7,008 bases of DNA from positions 1 to 7,008 of the forward strand of contig JAYEIJ010000196.1 in NCBI GenBank assembly GCA_034660035.1, given 5' to 3'. Positions 1 to 6,391 of this stretch are shown here, piece after piece. The notes beneath the pieces were generated by a model. The model had not been told where the DNA came from, searched no databases, and was given only the letters and a program-made list of their open reading frames with translations. The position numbers and the translations under genes are program-made. Numbering within the stretch: the first letter of the stretch is position 1; each line of letters starts with the position of its first letter. Origin of the DNA: JAHEEL01 sp034660035. Lineage in GTDB: Bacteria > Actinomycetota > Acidimicrobiia > Spongiisociales > UBA5794.

Positions 1-229
1 GAGGGGATGGCGTCACACCCCGACCGAAGACGAGGATCGCCCAGATGACGAGAGCGATGCCGATCCACGTCAGTGCGGTCGCAGCGATCACGCCGGCCGT
101 CGGGAGCGGCCAGTCGTTCCCGACCGGTGCCAAGAGGATCCCGATGATCAACACGGCCTGCCCCGCGACGAGGCCCCACGCGATCGCGTGGTAGCGGAGG
201 CTCCGGTCCCTCGGTTCACGTGCCGTCAT
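1..229 (-). CDS. Partial membrane protein, possibly isoprenylcysteine O-methyltransferase-like
   Basis: This open frame starts at an ATG (complement of 227-229) and runs off the left edge; 76 codons are visible. The protein has a short polar, Arg-rich N-terminus (residues 1-12), a hydrophobic segment at about 15-37, a short loop containing NDWPLP, and a second hydrophobic segment at about 45-68 that ends in FGRGVTPSP. A second membrane helix followed by a G-R-x-x-TP-x-P turn is typical of the start of ICMT/PEMT-type membrane methyltransferases, where the catalytic GxYRxxRHP region follows. That region lies outside the window, so the family call is inference. A GAGG about 9 nt upstream is a modest ribosome binding site. 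The gene lies 191 bp downstream of the tetR-type gene on the same strand and may or may not share its transcript. The existence of a coding region is likely; the function is uncertain. Confidence 0.6.
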   Translation of the reverse strand, partial: MTAREPRDRSLRYHAIAWGLVAGQAVLIIGILLAPVGNDWPLPTAGVIAATALTWIGIALVIWAILVFGRGVTPSP

Positions 230-306
230 TGCTGTTGCCTCGCTGATGGGATTTCTCGCGCCGCCGAGCGTAGGCGCCGACCGTGATTCGTTCCTGCATA
301 CCTATC

Positions 307-327
307 GGAGGCGAAATCCCGCCCTCC
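307..327 (-). terminator. Weak hairpin between the TetR gene and the membrane-protein gene
   Basis: GGAGGCG (307-313) pairs with CGCCCTCC (320-327) around a 6-nt loop, with one bulged base. It lies about 95 bp after the TetR stop on the minus strand and has no T-run, so termination is only a guess. The rest of the 230-420 gap shows no convincing gene or promoter. It does contain a 9-bp direct repeat at 377-396 and two ACCGGT copies at 405-421, the second of which touches the TetR stop codon. Confidence 0.25.
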
Positions 328-420
328 ACTATCTACGCAGAAACGGTTCTCGCGGTGGATCGATTCCCATCACGGCGGGGAGAGCATGGGGAGAGCGTGT
401 CACCACCGGTTCAGGACCGG

Positions 421-1005
421 TCATCTAGAGAGGCAGGGCCCGAGTGTTGTCGCGACGAGATGGGCGACGTAGTCGTCCGTGATCTTGGCGTGATGGAGGA
501 GTCGGCGAAGGAAGAGCGGGCCGATCAGGACGTCCATGAGCAGGTCGGTGTCGGTGTGGGAGGCGAGCGATCCATCATCGATTCCGGAAGCGAGGAGATC
601 TTGAAGCAGTCTCGGTCCGAACGCTCTCATCCGTTCGAGAGCGGCGAACACGTCCTCGTCCCATTCAGCAAGGCCGATCATCGCCGTCAGGATCTGCCCG
701 CTGTCGCCGTTGAGAGCTGCAGCGAGATTCTGGAGGAGTCCGGTCACCCGTTCGGCAAGGGAAAGGTCTTCCGGGGGAGGGGACAGGTGGAGATCGGCGC
801 CACCGCGAAGGAGATCGAGCAGGATGTCGACCCGGTCCGGCCAATGCCGATAGACCGTGGCCCGCGCAACGCCGGATGCCTCGGCGACCCGGAGATGGGT
901 GACCGCACCGGGGCCGTTCTCGCTGAGCAGGTCTCGAGCCGCGTCGAGCATCACGCGGTGCGTGCGCTGGACCTGTGGATTCGTGCCGGCTTCAGGATCG
1001 ATCAT
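421..1005 (-). CDS. TetR/AcrR-family transcriptional regulator
   Basis: A 194-residue DNA-binding repressor, a normal length for TetR proteins. The N-terminal helix-turn-helix occupies about residues 15-60, with helix 2 near VAEASGV (40-46) and recognition helix ARATVYRHW (47-55), which matches the family pattern S/G-V-x-x-x-T-x-Y-x-H/Y-W/F. The C-terminal ligand-binding half is helical and contains LIGPLFLRRLL (160-170), a pattern seen in AcrR-like TetR C-terminal domains. The start at 1005 is preferred because GGAGG (1016-1012 on the complement) sits 6 nt upstream. An in-frame ATG at 1041 would add 12 residues, lacks such a site and would run through the operator region. The gene is divergent from the MMPL exporter with a 70-bp gap carrying two tandem palindromes, so it very likely controls itself and that exporter. 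The inducer is unknown. The family call is secure; the target is inference from context. Confidence 0.93.
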   Translation of the reverse strand: MIDPEAGTNPQVQRTHRVMLDAARDLLSENGPGAVTHLRVAEASGVARATVYRHWPDRVDILLDLLRGGADLHLSPPPEDLSLAERVTGLLQNLAAALNGDSGQILTAMIGLAEWDEDVFAALERMRAFGPRLLQDLLASGIDDGSLASHTDTDLLMDVLIGPLFLRRLLHHAKITDDYVAHLVATTLGPCLSR

Positions 1006-1023
1006 GCGGTACCTCCGTACATA

Positions 1024-1059
1024 TGATACAGTATGTCTCACCTAAGTCATATTGTCTCA
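1024..1059. promoter_or_regulatory. Two tandem 17-bp operator candidates for the TetR-type repressor
   Basis: Site 1 (1024-1040) is TGATACA-gta-TGTCTCA and its arms match as an inverted repeat at 6 of 7 positions. Site 2 (1043-1059) is TAAGTCA-tat-TGTCTCA with 5 of 7. Both carry the identical right arm TGTCTCA, and their centres are 19 bp apart. They lie between the ribosome binding sites of the two divergent genes, where a TetR dimer pair would block both. No clean -35/-10 pair could be assigned in this AT-richer gap, so promoter positions are left open. Confidence 0.6.
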
Positions 1060-1075
1060 TGTTGGAGAATTCGTC

Positions 1076-3394
1076 ATGCTCAAACGACTCGGTCGATTCG
1101 CTGCTTCCCATCCGTGGCGGTTCATCGCCGCCTGGCTCCTGACGGTAGCCGTGCTCGTGGGTGCGGTCGTCACCATCGGCCCCGCCTTCACCGACAACAT
1201 CACGGCCCCGGCCTCGGAGAGCAGCGAAGGCCTGGAGATCCTCACCACGCAGTTCCCCAGCGCAGGCGGCGACCAGGGCACCATCGTCTTCCGGGCCGAG
1301 CAAGGAGTCGCCGATCCTGAAGTGCAGGCCTCGATGTCCGAACTGTTCGAGGAGACCAAGCAGATCGACGGAGTCATCAACGTCATCAGTCCCTACTCCC
1401 CGATGGGAGGCGCCCAGATCGCTTCCGATGGAGAGAGCGCCGGGAAGATCGCATACGCTCAACTCATCCTGGAGGCCGGCACGACGACGGGTGAAGGCGC
1501 CGAGATCGGTGAAGAGATCGCTTCGCTCGCACCGGAGATCGACGGTCTTGAGACGGCGCTCGGCGGTGACATGTTCCGTGAGCGCGAGCCTCCGAACTCC
1601 GAGATGCTGGGTCTCGCGTTCGCGATCTTCGTTCTCATCGCAGCATTCGGCTCCGTGGTCGCCATGGGTGTGCCTATCGCCACCGCCCTCGCAGGGGTCG
1701 GTGTGGGAGTGCTCCTTACGACGCTGCTCAGCAACTTGATCGAGATGCCGGACTTCGCAGCGACGATCGGCATCATGATCGGACTTGGTGTCGGCATCGA
1801 TTACGCCCTGTTCATCGTCACCCGCTACAAGGAAAACCTCGATCGGGGAGACTCGATCGTCGACGCAACCGGAGCCGCACTCAACACGGCCGGACGGGCG
1901 GTCCTGTTCGCAGGGGTCACCGTCGTGGTCTCGCTCCTTGGCATGCTTCTCATGGGCATCACGTTCGTCACGGGTCTCGCCATCGCGGCGTCAACGACCG
2001 TCCTGATCACGATGATCGCTTCCGTCACGCTCGTCCCTGCTCTCATGGGACTGGCCGGTCATCGCATCCAGGTAGCTCACCGAAGTGGGCTGCTTGCCTC
2101 TGCACTCGTGGCCCTTGCGATGATCGGTGTGGCGCTCGACATTCCTGCGTTGCGTTATGCGGTCGTCCTTGCGGTCATCGTCGTCATCGCCGGGCGGTTC
2201 TGGGAACCGCTCAAGAAGCGGGTCTCGATCTCGTCTGATAAGCCATTGGAAGAGACGTTCTTCTATCGGTGGAGCCGATACGTCCAGCGGAGGGCGTGGA
2301 TCATCGTTGTGGTGTCCGCCGTCTTCCTGGTGGTCCTCGCCATCCCGGTTCTCTCCATCCAGCTCGGTTTCGCCGACGCGAGCAACGACCCCGAGGGGAC
2401 GACGACGAAGGAGGCGTCCGATCTGCTCACCGAAGGCTTCGGACCGGGAGCGAACGGACCTCTCATCGTCATCACCGAACTCCCGGAGGGAGCGAACGTT
2501 CAGGCTCTTCAGTCCGTGGGCAACCCGTTCGAAGGGATCGACGGAATCGCTCGAGTGAACGGTCCAATGCCGAACGACCCGCAGCAACCGACCGCTGTTC
2601 TCTGGCAGGTCGTCCCCGAGACCTCACCCCAGGACGAGGCGACGAGCGACCTCGTTCATCATCTGCGTGACGACGTCATCCCGCAGATCGATGGGAAGCT
2701 GGGGACCGAACTGAAGGTCACCGGTCCGGTCGCGGCGAACATCGACTTCTCGGACTACCTGGCCCAGCGGATCTGGTACTTCTACGGAGCCGTGCTGCTC
2801 CTCTCGTTCCTGTTCCTGATGGTGGTGTTCCGTTCGGTGCTCGTTCCTGCGACAGCGGTTGTGATGAACCTGCTCGCCATCAGCGCCGCATACGGCATCG
2901 TTGTCGCGGTCTTCCAATGGGGATGGGGCGGCGACCTGCTCGGCATCCAGCCGGGCCCGATCGAGCCGTTCATCCCGATGATGCTGTTCGCCATCGTGTT
3001 CGGACTCTCGATGGACTATGGGGTGTTCCTCTTGACGCGGGTTCGGGAGGAGTACGACAGGACCGGCCATAACAGCGACGCCGTTGCCGACGGATTGGCT
3101 GTTACCGCCCGAGTCATTTCTGCCGCTGCCCTCATCATGGTGTTCGTGTTCGGCAGCTTCATGCTCGAGGATCTGAGGACGATCAAGATCCTCGGTCTGG
3201 GACTCGCCGTGGCAGTCGCCATCGATGCGACCGTCGTTCGGATGCTTCTCGTGCCCGCCACGATGAAACTGCTTGGTGACAAGAACTGGTGGATCCCCAA
3301 CTGGCTGGATCGGATCCTTCCGAACCTGGTCGTCGAACCCGAGGACGTGGAGGTCCCGGGAGACGATCCGGAACTGGCCGGATCGACCGTCTGA
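1076..3394 (+). CDS. MMPL-family RND transporter
   Basis: A 772-residue inner-membrane exporter of the MMPL/RND superfamily, expected to move lipids or other hydrophobic compounds using the proton gradient. It has the duplicated family plan: TM1 (about 14-36), first extracytoplasmic porter domain (37-176), TM2-6 (177-325), TM7 (407-427), second porter domain (428-565) and TM8-12 (566-730). The paired family motifs are clear: GLGVGIDYALFIVTRYKE (Asp242-Tyr243, TM4) and FGLSMDYGVFLLTRVREE (Asp647-Tyr648, TM10), where the Asp-Tyr pairs are associated with proton relay. Unusually, the loop between TM6 and TM7 (about 338-383) holds two more hydrophobic stretches. The tail is acidic. The start at 1076 is chosen for GGAG at 1064-1067 and the typical MLKRLGRFAASHPW opening; an in-frame ATG at 1052 lies inside an operator candidate. 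The divergent TetR gene probably represses it. The substrate cannot be read from sequence. Confidence 0.95.
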   Translation: MLKRLGRFAASHPWRFIAAWLLTVAVLVGAVVTIGPAFTDNITAPASESSEGLEILTTQFPSAGGDQGTIVFRAEQGVADPEVQASMSELFEETKQIDGVINVISPYSPMGGAQIASDGESAGKIAYAQLILEAGTTTGEGAEIGEEIASLAPEIDGLETALGGDMFREREPPNSEMLGLAFAIFVLIAAFGSVVAMGVPIATALAGVGVGVLLTTLLSNLIEMPDFAATIGIMIGLGVGIDYALFIVTRYKENLDRGDSIVDATGAALNTAGRAVLFAGVTVVVSLLGMLLMGITFVTGLAIAASTTVLITMIASVTLVPALMGLAGHRIQVAHRSGLLASALVALAMIGVALDIPALRYAVVLAVIVVIAGRFWEPLKKRVSISSDKPLEETFFYRWSRYVQRRAWIIVVVSAVFLVVLAIPVLSIQLGFADASNDPEGTTTKEASDLLTEGFGPGANGPLIVITELPEGANVQALQSVGNPFEGIDGIARVNGPMPNDPQQPTAVLWQVVPETSPQDEATSDLVHHLRDDVIPQIDGKLGTELKVTGPVAANIDFSDYLAQRIWYFYGAVLLLSFLFLMVVFRSVLVPATAVVMNLLAISAAYGIVVAVFQWGWGGDLLGIQPGPIEPFIPMMLFAIVFGLSMDYGVFLLTRVREEYDRTGHNSDAVADGLAVTARVISAAALIMVFVFGSFMLEDLRTIKILGLGLAVAVAIDATVVRMLLVPATMKLLGDKNWWIPNWLDRILPNLVVEPEDVEVPGDDPELAGSTV

Positions 3395-3414
3395 CGCGAT
3401 CGTTCATCGAATCA

Positions 3415-3448
3415 ACGGGTGCCGACCCCTCCCCAGGGCGGCACCCGT
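3415..3448 (+). terminator. GC-rich hairpin after the MMPL gene
   Basis: A perfect 10-bp stem, ACGGGTGCCG (3415-3424) with CGGCACCCGT (3439-3448), begins 20 bp after the exporter stop. Inside it CCCT (3427-3430) can also pair with AGGG (3435-3438) around CCCC, lengthening the stem across a 2-nt bulge. There is no T-run. GC-rich hairpins lacking U-tracts are often proposed as terminators in high-GC actinobacteria. Confidence 0.6.
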
Positions 3449-3494
3449 GCCGCGCACGTCTCGCGATCACGGATGCGCGAATAGGGAGAAGGGT

Positions 3495-3517
3495 CGGTCC
3501 GGTCATCATCCGGGCCG
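3495..3517 (+). repeat. Second hairpin between mmpL and arsR
   Basis: CGGTCCGG (3495-3502) pairs with CCGGGCCG (3510-3517) around a 7-nt loop, giving 8 bp including one G-U pair as RNA. It lies upstream of the arsR promoter, so it may be a back-up terminator for the exporter transcript. No T-run follows. Nothing gene-like was seen in the rest of 3395-3560. Confidence 0.35.
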
Positions 3518-3560
3518 GGACAGAGTGGCGCAATATCGTCGGCCGTCGTTTTCGAACGCT

Positions 3561-3600
3561 TCAAGAAGTCTTGACATGATGTGATGGTGTGAGATACGAT
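3561..3600 (+). promoter_or_regulatory. Promoter of the ars operon with an ArsR operator candidate
   Basis: The -35 box TTGACA (3571-3576) is a perfect consensus match. It is followed after 18 nt by TACGAT (3595-3600) as the -10 box. The perfect inverted repeat TCAAGA-AG-TCTTGA (3561-3574) overlaps the -35 box. ArsR/SmtB proteins commonly bind TCAA...TTGA-type palindromes over promoters, so this is the likely operator. The expected transcription start, about 7 nt past the -10, falls on the A of the arsR ATG at 3607, implying a leaderless message. Confidence 0.7.
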
Positions 3601-3606
3601 GCCCGC

Positions 3607-3906
3607 ATGGACAGTTCAACAATTCTTGTACCAATGGATGTTGAAGCGAAGGTTGACGTGTTCAAAGCGCTCGCTGATCCGTACCGGCTTGAGATCCTCC
3701 AGATCCTCTCACCGGAGATCCGGTGCAACTGCCACCTGCAGGATCAGCTCGACATCGCCCCGAACCTGCTGTCGTACCACCTGAAGGTGCTGCGTGAGGC
3801 CGGCCTCATCGAGGGCACCAAGCGCGGACGCTGGGTCGACTACGCATTGACCTCCCAGGCTGCGGACGTGATCGCCGCCGCTCTCCCTGAGAGGCTGCGA
3901 CCGTGA
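3607..3906 (+). CDS. arsR: ArsR/SmtB-family arsenic-responsive repressor
   Basis: A 99-residue winged-helix repressor, a normal size for the family. Opening helices (about 12-33: DVFKALADPYRLEIL) lead to the sensor/HTH region, with recognition helix about 51-66 (APNLLSYHLKVLREAGL) and the wing about 67-81 (LIEGTKRGRWVDYAL). The only two cysteines, Cys40 and Cys42, form a C-x-C just before the HTH. This is the position of the Cys32-Cys34 pair in E. coli ArsR; the third E. coli cysteine is replaced by Gln45. As(III) or Sb(III) sensing is therefore likely. The ATG at 3607 is chosen because it sits where transcription should begin; a GTG at 3589 would lie inside the promoter. Met10 (3634) is a less likely alternative, as no ribosome binding site precedes it. 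It is the first gene of the operon, and its stop overlaps the next start by 4 nt. Confidence 0.93.
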   Translation: MDSSTILVPMDVEAKVDVFKALADPYRLEILQILSPEIRCNCHLQDQLDIAPNLLSYHLKVLREAGLIEGTKRGRWVDYALTSQAADVIAAALPERLRP

Positions 3907-4958
3907 GCGTCATCATCCCCAAGCCGGGGACGAGGAGAAGCTTCTTCAATCTCTGGGGGTTGGTGGTTGCCGCGGTATTCGCCTGGGTTGTTGGATACCT
4001 GCTCAACGGTCAGTTCTGGGATCTCGTCGTCTACGACGTCATCGGCCTCGATCCGGAGAGCCGACTCGGCGAAGCCGTGCATTTCTTCGTCTACGACACC
4101 ACGAAGATCCTGTTGCTCCTCAGCGGGATCATCTTCATCGTCACGGTGCTTCGGAGCTTCGTGACGATCGAACGCACGCGGGCGCTCCTCGGCGGGAGAC
4201 GAGAGGGCCTCGGCAATGTCGCGGCCGCCGGGCTCGGCGTGGTCACACCGTTCTGCTCGTGCTCGGCCGTTCCGGCCTTCATCGGTTTCGTCGCAGCCGG
4301 CGTACCGCTGGGCATCACGCTCAGCTTCCTCATCGCCTCACCGATGGTGAACGAAGTTGCTGTGATCCTGATCCTCGGCATGTTCGGTTGGAAGGTTGCC
4401 GTGCTGTACGTGGTGTTCGGCCTCCTCGTAGCGATCGGCGCGGGCTATCTGCTCGGCAGGCTGCGGCTTGAGAGATGGGTCGAGCCGTTCGTGTTCGAGA
4501 CGAAGCTACGCGGTGAGGTGGTCGAACCGTCGACGGAGATGCCCTGGGAGGATCGCCTGGCTCTCGGGTGGCAGGAGGTCAAGACCATCGTCGGGAAGAT
4601 CTGGCCGTATCTGCTGGTCGGCATCTCCCTCGGTGCTGCCATCCACGGCTGGGCCCCGGAGGACCTGTTCGTCGACTGGGCCGGAGCCGGCAATCTTCTC
4701 GCCGTTCCAATCGCCGTCCTTCTCGGCATACCGCTCTATTCAAGCGCCGCCGGGATCATCCCACTCGTCCAGGCCCTTGCCGACAAAGGTGTCGCTCTCG
4801 GCACCGTTCTGGCATTCATGATGGCGGTCGTTGCCCTGTCCCTCCCCGAGATGATCTTGCTGCGCCGGGTCCTCAAGCCGAAACTCCTTGCCACATTCGT
4901 AGGAGTCGTCGGTGGCGGCATCCTCACCGTCGGATATCTGTTCAACGTCGTGATCTAG
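3903..4958 (+). CDS. ArsP/YraQ-type permease (PF03773-like)
   Basis: A 351-residue membrane permease with roughly eight to nine hydrophobic segments (about 18-35, 65-86, 103-132, 135-160, 163-184, 230-250, 263-283, 297-320, 328-350). The diagnostic motif is GVVTPFCSCSAVP (112-124, CSC at 118-120), followed by SPMVNEVAV (146-154). GIPLYSSAAGIIPLVQAL (275-292) appears to be its diverged counterpart in the second half. The family includes ArsP, which exports trivalent organoarsenicals such as methylarsenite, as well as members of unknown substrate, so the exact cargo is open. It begins at GTG 3903, overlapping the arsR stop by 4 nt, with GAGAGG (3889-3894) as ribosome binding site. Its place between arsR and a dithiol protein, in one transcript with ACR3, supports a role in exporting arsenic compounds. 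An organoarsenical substrate is inference; no methyltransferase (arsM) is visible here. Confidence 0.88.
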   Translation: MSVIIPKPGTRRSFFNLWGLVVAAVFAWVVGYLLNGQFWDLVVYDVIGLDPESRLGEAVHFFVYDTTKILLLLSGIIFIVTVLRSFVTIERTRALLGGRREGLGNVAAAGLGVVTPFCSCSAVPAFIGFVAAGVPLGITLSFLIASPMVNEVAVILILGMFGWKVAVLYVVFGLLVAIGAGYLLGRLRLERWVEPFVFETKLRGEVVEPSTEMPWEDRLALGWQEVKTIVGKIWPYLLVGISLGAAIHGWAPEDLFVDWAGAGNLLAVPIAVLLGIPLYSSAAGIIPLVQALADKGVALGTVLAFMMAVVALSLPEMILLRRVLKPKLLATFVGVVGGGILTVGYLFNVVI

Positions 4959-4972
4959 AGAAAGGAACAACG

Positions 4973-5215
4973 ATGAAGATCGAAGTGCTCGGAACCGGGT
5001 GCAAGAACTGCAACGCACTCGAGGCAGCCACCTATGAGGCCTTGCAACAACTCGGCATGGACGTGCCGATCGACAAGGTCACCGACTACGGGGAGATCGT
5101 CGCGTACGGCGTGATGTCAACTCCCGCGCTGGCTATCGACGGAGAAGTCAAGACAACCGGACGTGTGCCATCGGTGCGTGAACTGACCGACATCCTCACC
5201 GGGGCCGCCACCTGA
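4973..5215 (+). CDS. Small thioredoxin-like CxxC protein (TM0996/MTH895 type)
   Basis: An 80-residue single-domain cytoplasmic protein with the minimal thioredoxin/glutaredoxin fold expected for the TM0996/MTH895 redox-active disulfide family. Strand MKIEVLG leads to the active site C10-K-N-C13, then a helix (ALEAATYEALQQLG). Strand VPIDKVTDY and the cis-proline loop VMSTPALAIDG (Pro51) follow, with a C-terminal helix (VPSVRELTDIL). There is no signal peptide. The ATG at 4973 follows AAAGGA (4961-4966) by 6 nt. The same frame is open far upstream through the permease gene, but that part is Arg-rich shadow sequence. The gene lies 14 nt after the permease and 1 nt before acr3, so it is co-transcribed with both. 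It may reduce the permease cysteines or carry As(III) on its dithiol; neither role is shown by sequence. Confidence 0.9.
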   Translation: MKIEVLGTGCKNCNALEAATYEALQQLGMDVPIDKVTDYGEIVAYGVMSTPALAIDGEVKTTGRVPSVRELTDILTGAAT

Positions 5216-5216
5216 G

Positions 5217-6317
5217 ATGACCGACGCCGTGACCACCGGGGAGGATGGGGTCGTCCAGAGATTGTCGGCGCTCGACCGCTATCTACCGATCTGGATTCTT
5301 CTCGCCATGGCAGTCGGGCTTCTCCTCGGGAGGGCCTTCCCCGGATTGAACGACACGCTCGACACGATCAAGATCGACACGGTGTCGCTTCCCATCGCCC
5401 TCGGCCTGCTGGCGATGATGTATCCGGTGCTTGCCAAAGTGAAGTACTCGAAGATCGGAGAGGTCACCGCCGATCGCAGGCTGATGTGGACTTCGCTCGC
5501 TCTCAACTGGATCGTCGGCCCCGCTGTCATGTTCGCCCTCGCCTGGATCATGCTCCCGGACCTCCCCGCCTATCGCACCGGTCTGATCATCGTCGGTCTC
5601 GCCCGTTGCATCGCCATGGTGCTCATCTGGAACGACCTGGCTTGCGGTAACGGTGAAGCCGCGGCCGTGCTCGTCGCTCTCAACTCGGTGTTCCAGGTCT
5701 TCGCATACGCCATCCTCGGATGGTTCTACCTCCAGGCGCTGCCGGAATGGCTTGGACTCGACACCGGCTCGGCGCTCGACATCTCGATGTGGGCGATAGC
5801 GAAGACGGTCCTGATCTTCCTCGGTATCCCGCTCGTTGCGGGCTACCTCACCAGGCTCTGGGGCGAGCGCACCAAGGGCGTCGAGTGGTACGAGAACGTA
5901 TTCCTCCCCAGGATCGGACCCGTGGCCCTGTGGGGGCTTCTCTTCACCATCGTCGTCATGTTCGCGTTGCAGGGCGAGACGATCACCTCGAAGCCGTTCG
6001 ATGTCGTGCGGATCGCCATTCCTCTGCTCGCGTATTTCGGGATCATGTGGTTCGGCTCGTTCTTCGTCGGCTACCGGATGCGGTTCTCGTACGGCAGGAA
6101 CACTGCGATGGCGTTCACCGCAGCCGGAAACAACTTCGAGTTGGGTATCGCCGTCGCCATCGGTGTCTTCGGGATCGCTTCGGGGGAGGCGCTCGCTACC
6201 GTCGTGGGTCCGCTGATCGAGGTGCCGGCCCTGATTGCCCTTGTCTATGTGGCTCTGTGGGCGCAACGGCGCTACTACACCCCATCGGGGGTCCCGCGCA
6301 TGCGCCAACAAGTCTGA
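5217..6317 (+). CDS. acr3: ACR3-family arsenite efflux transporter
   Basis: A 366-residue inner-membrane exporter with about ten hydrophobic segments, slightly longer than many ACR3 proteins because of a 20-residue N-terminal extension. ACR3 proteins expel As(OH)3 using the proton gradient. The family signatures are intact: GLARCIAMVLIWNDLACGN (127-145) with Cys131, matching the essential TM4 cysteine of characterised ACR3 proteins, and FTAAGNNFELGIAVAIG (300-316) with Glu308, matching the essential TM9 glutamate. The start at 5217 is one base after the thioredoxin-like stop (TGAGATG arrangement), so translation is probably coupled; no strong ribosome binding site is present. It is the last gene of the ars operon, followed 8 bp later by a hairpin. 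Arsenite efflux is well supported by family knowledge and by the arsR partner. Confidence 0.96.
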   Translation: MTDAVTTGEDGVVQRLSALDRYLPIWILLAMAVGLLLGRAFPGLNDTLDTIKIDTVSLPIALGLLAMMYPVLAKVKYSKIGEVTADRRLMWTSLALNWIVGPAVMFALAWIMLPDLPAYRTGLIIVGLARCIAMVLIWNDLACGNGEAAAVLVALNSVFQVFAYAILGWFYLQALPEWLGLDTGSALDISMWAIAKTVLIFLGIPLVAGYLTRLWGERTKGVEWYENVFLPRIGPVALWGLLFTIVVMFALQGETITSKPFDVVRIAIPLLAYFGIMWFGSFFVGYRMRFSYGRNTAMAFTAAGNNFELGIAVAIGVFGIASGEALATVVGPLIEVPALIALVYVALWAQRRYYTPSGVPRMRQQV

Positions 6318-6325
6318 TCTCCGTG

Positions 6326-6344
6326 CGGCACAGCGCAGGTGCCG
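6326..6344 (+). terminator. Hairpin after the ars operon
   Basis: CGGCAC (6326-6331) pairs perfectly with GTGCCG (6339-6344) around a 7-nt loop, starting 8 bp after the acr3 stop. It is short and lacks a T-run, so it is a plausible but weak terminator. Confidence 0.4.
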
Positions 6345-6350
6345 GATCGG

Positions 6351-6379
6351 TCGAGAGAGACATGCGACCTTCGTAGAAT
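6351..6379 (+). promoter_or_regulatory. Candidate modA promoter
   Basis: TCGAGA (6351-6356, 4 of 6 matches to TTGACA) and TAGAAT (6374-6379, 5 of 6 matches to TATAAT) are separated by exactly 17 nt. Transcription would start near 6386, giving a leader of about 79 nt. The -35 box is poor, so this is a moderate call. Confidence 0.45.
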
Positions 6380-6391
6380 GTCAATACCTGC

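Noticed and set aside
248..320. 8-bp inverted repeat GGGATTTC / GAAATCCC
   Set aside because: The arms are 57 nt apart, and a match of this length is not surprising by chance in about 190 bp.
283..1026. A 247-codon open frame opposite the TetR gene
   Set aside because: It has no domain and no ribosome binding site, and it covers a clear TetR helix-turn-helix gene on the other strand.
1052..1075. Upstream start for the MMPL exporter
   Set aside because: It would place the start inside an operator candidate with no Shine-Dalgarno sequence. ATG 1076 has GGAG 8 nt upstream and the typical family N-terminus.
3289..3579. Open frames crossing the end of mmpL and the following gap
   Set aside because: Their products are low-complexity and Arg/Pro-rich; they overlap the exporter and the hairpins and have no ribosome binding site.
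4568..4972. N-terminal extension of the thioredoxin-like protein into the permease gene
   Set aside because: The frame is open, but the extra 135 residues are Arg/Pro/His-rich shadow of the permease. ATG 4973 has a good ribosome binding site and gives the normal family length.
5283..6311. A 342-codon open frame antisense to acr3
   Set aside because: It mirrors almost exactly the ACR3 frame. Its product is rich in Asp, Glu, Arg, His and Gly with no recognisable domain, as expected for an antisense shadow in GC-rich DNA.
6379..6384. TTGACA on the minus strand in the acr3-modA gap
   Set aside because: No -10 box was found at a suitable distance and there is no minus-strand gene for it to serve.
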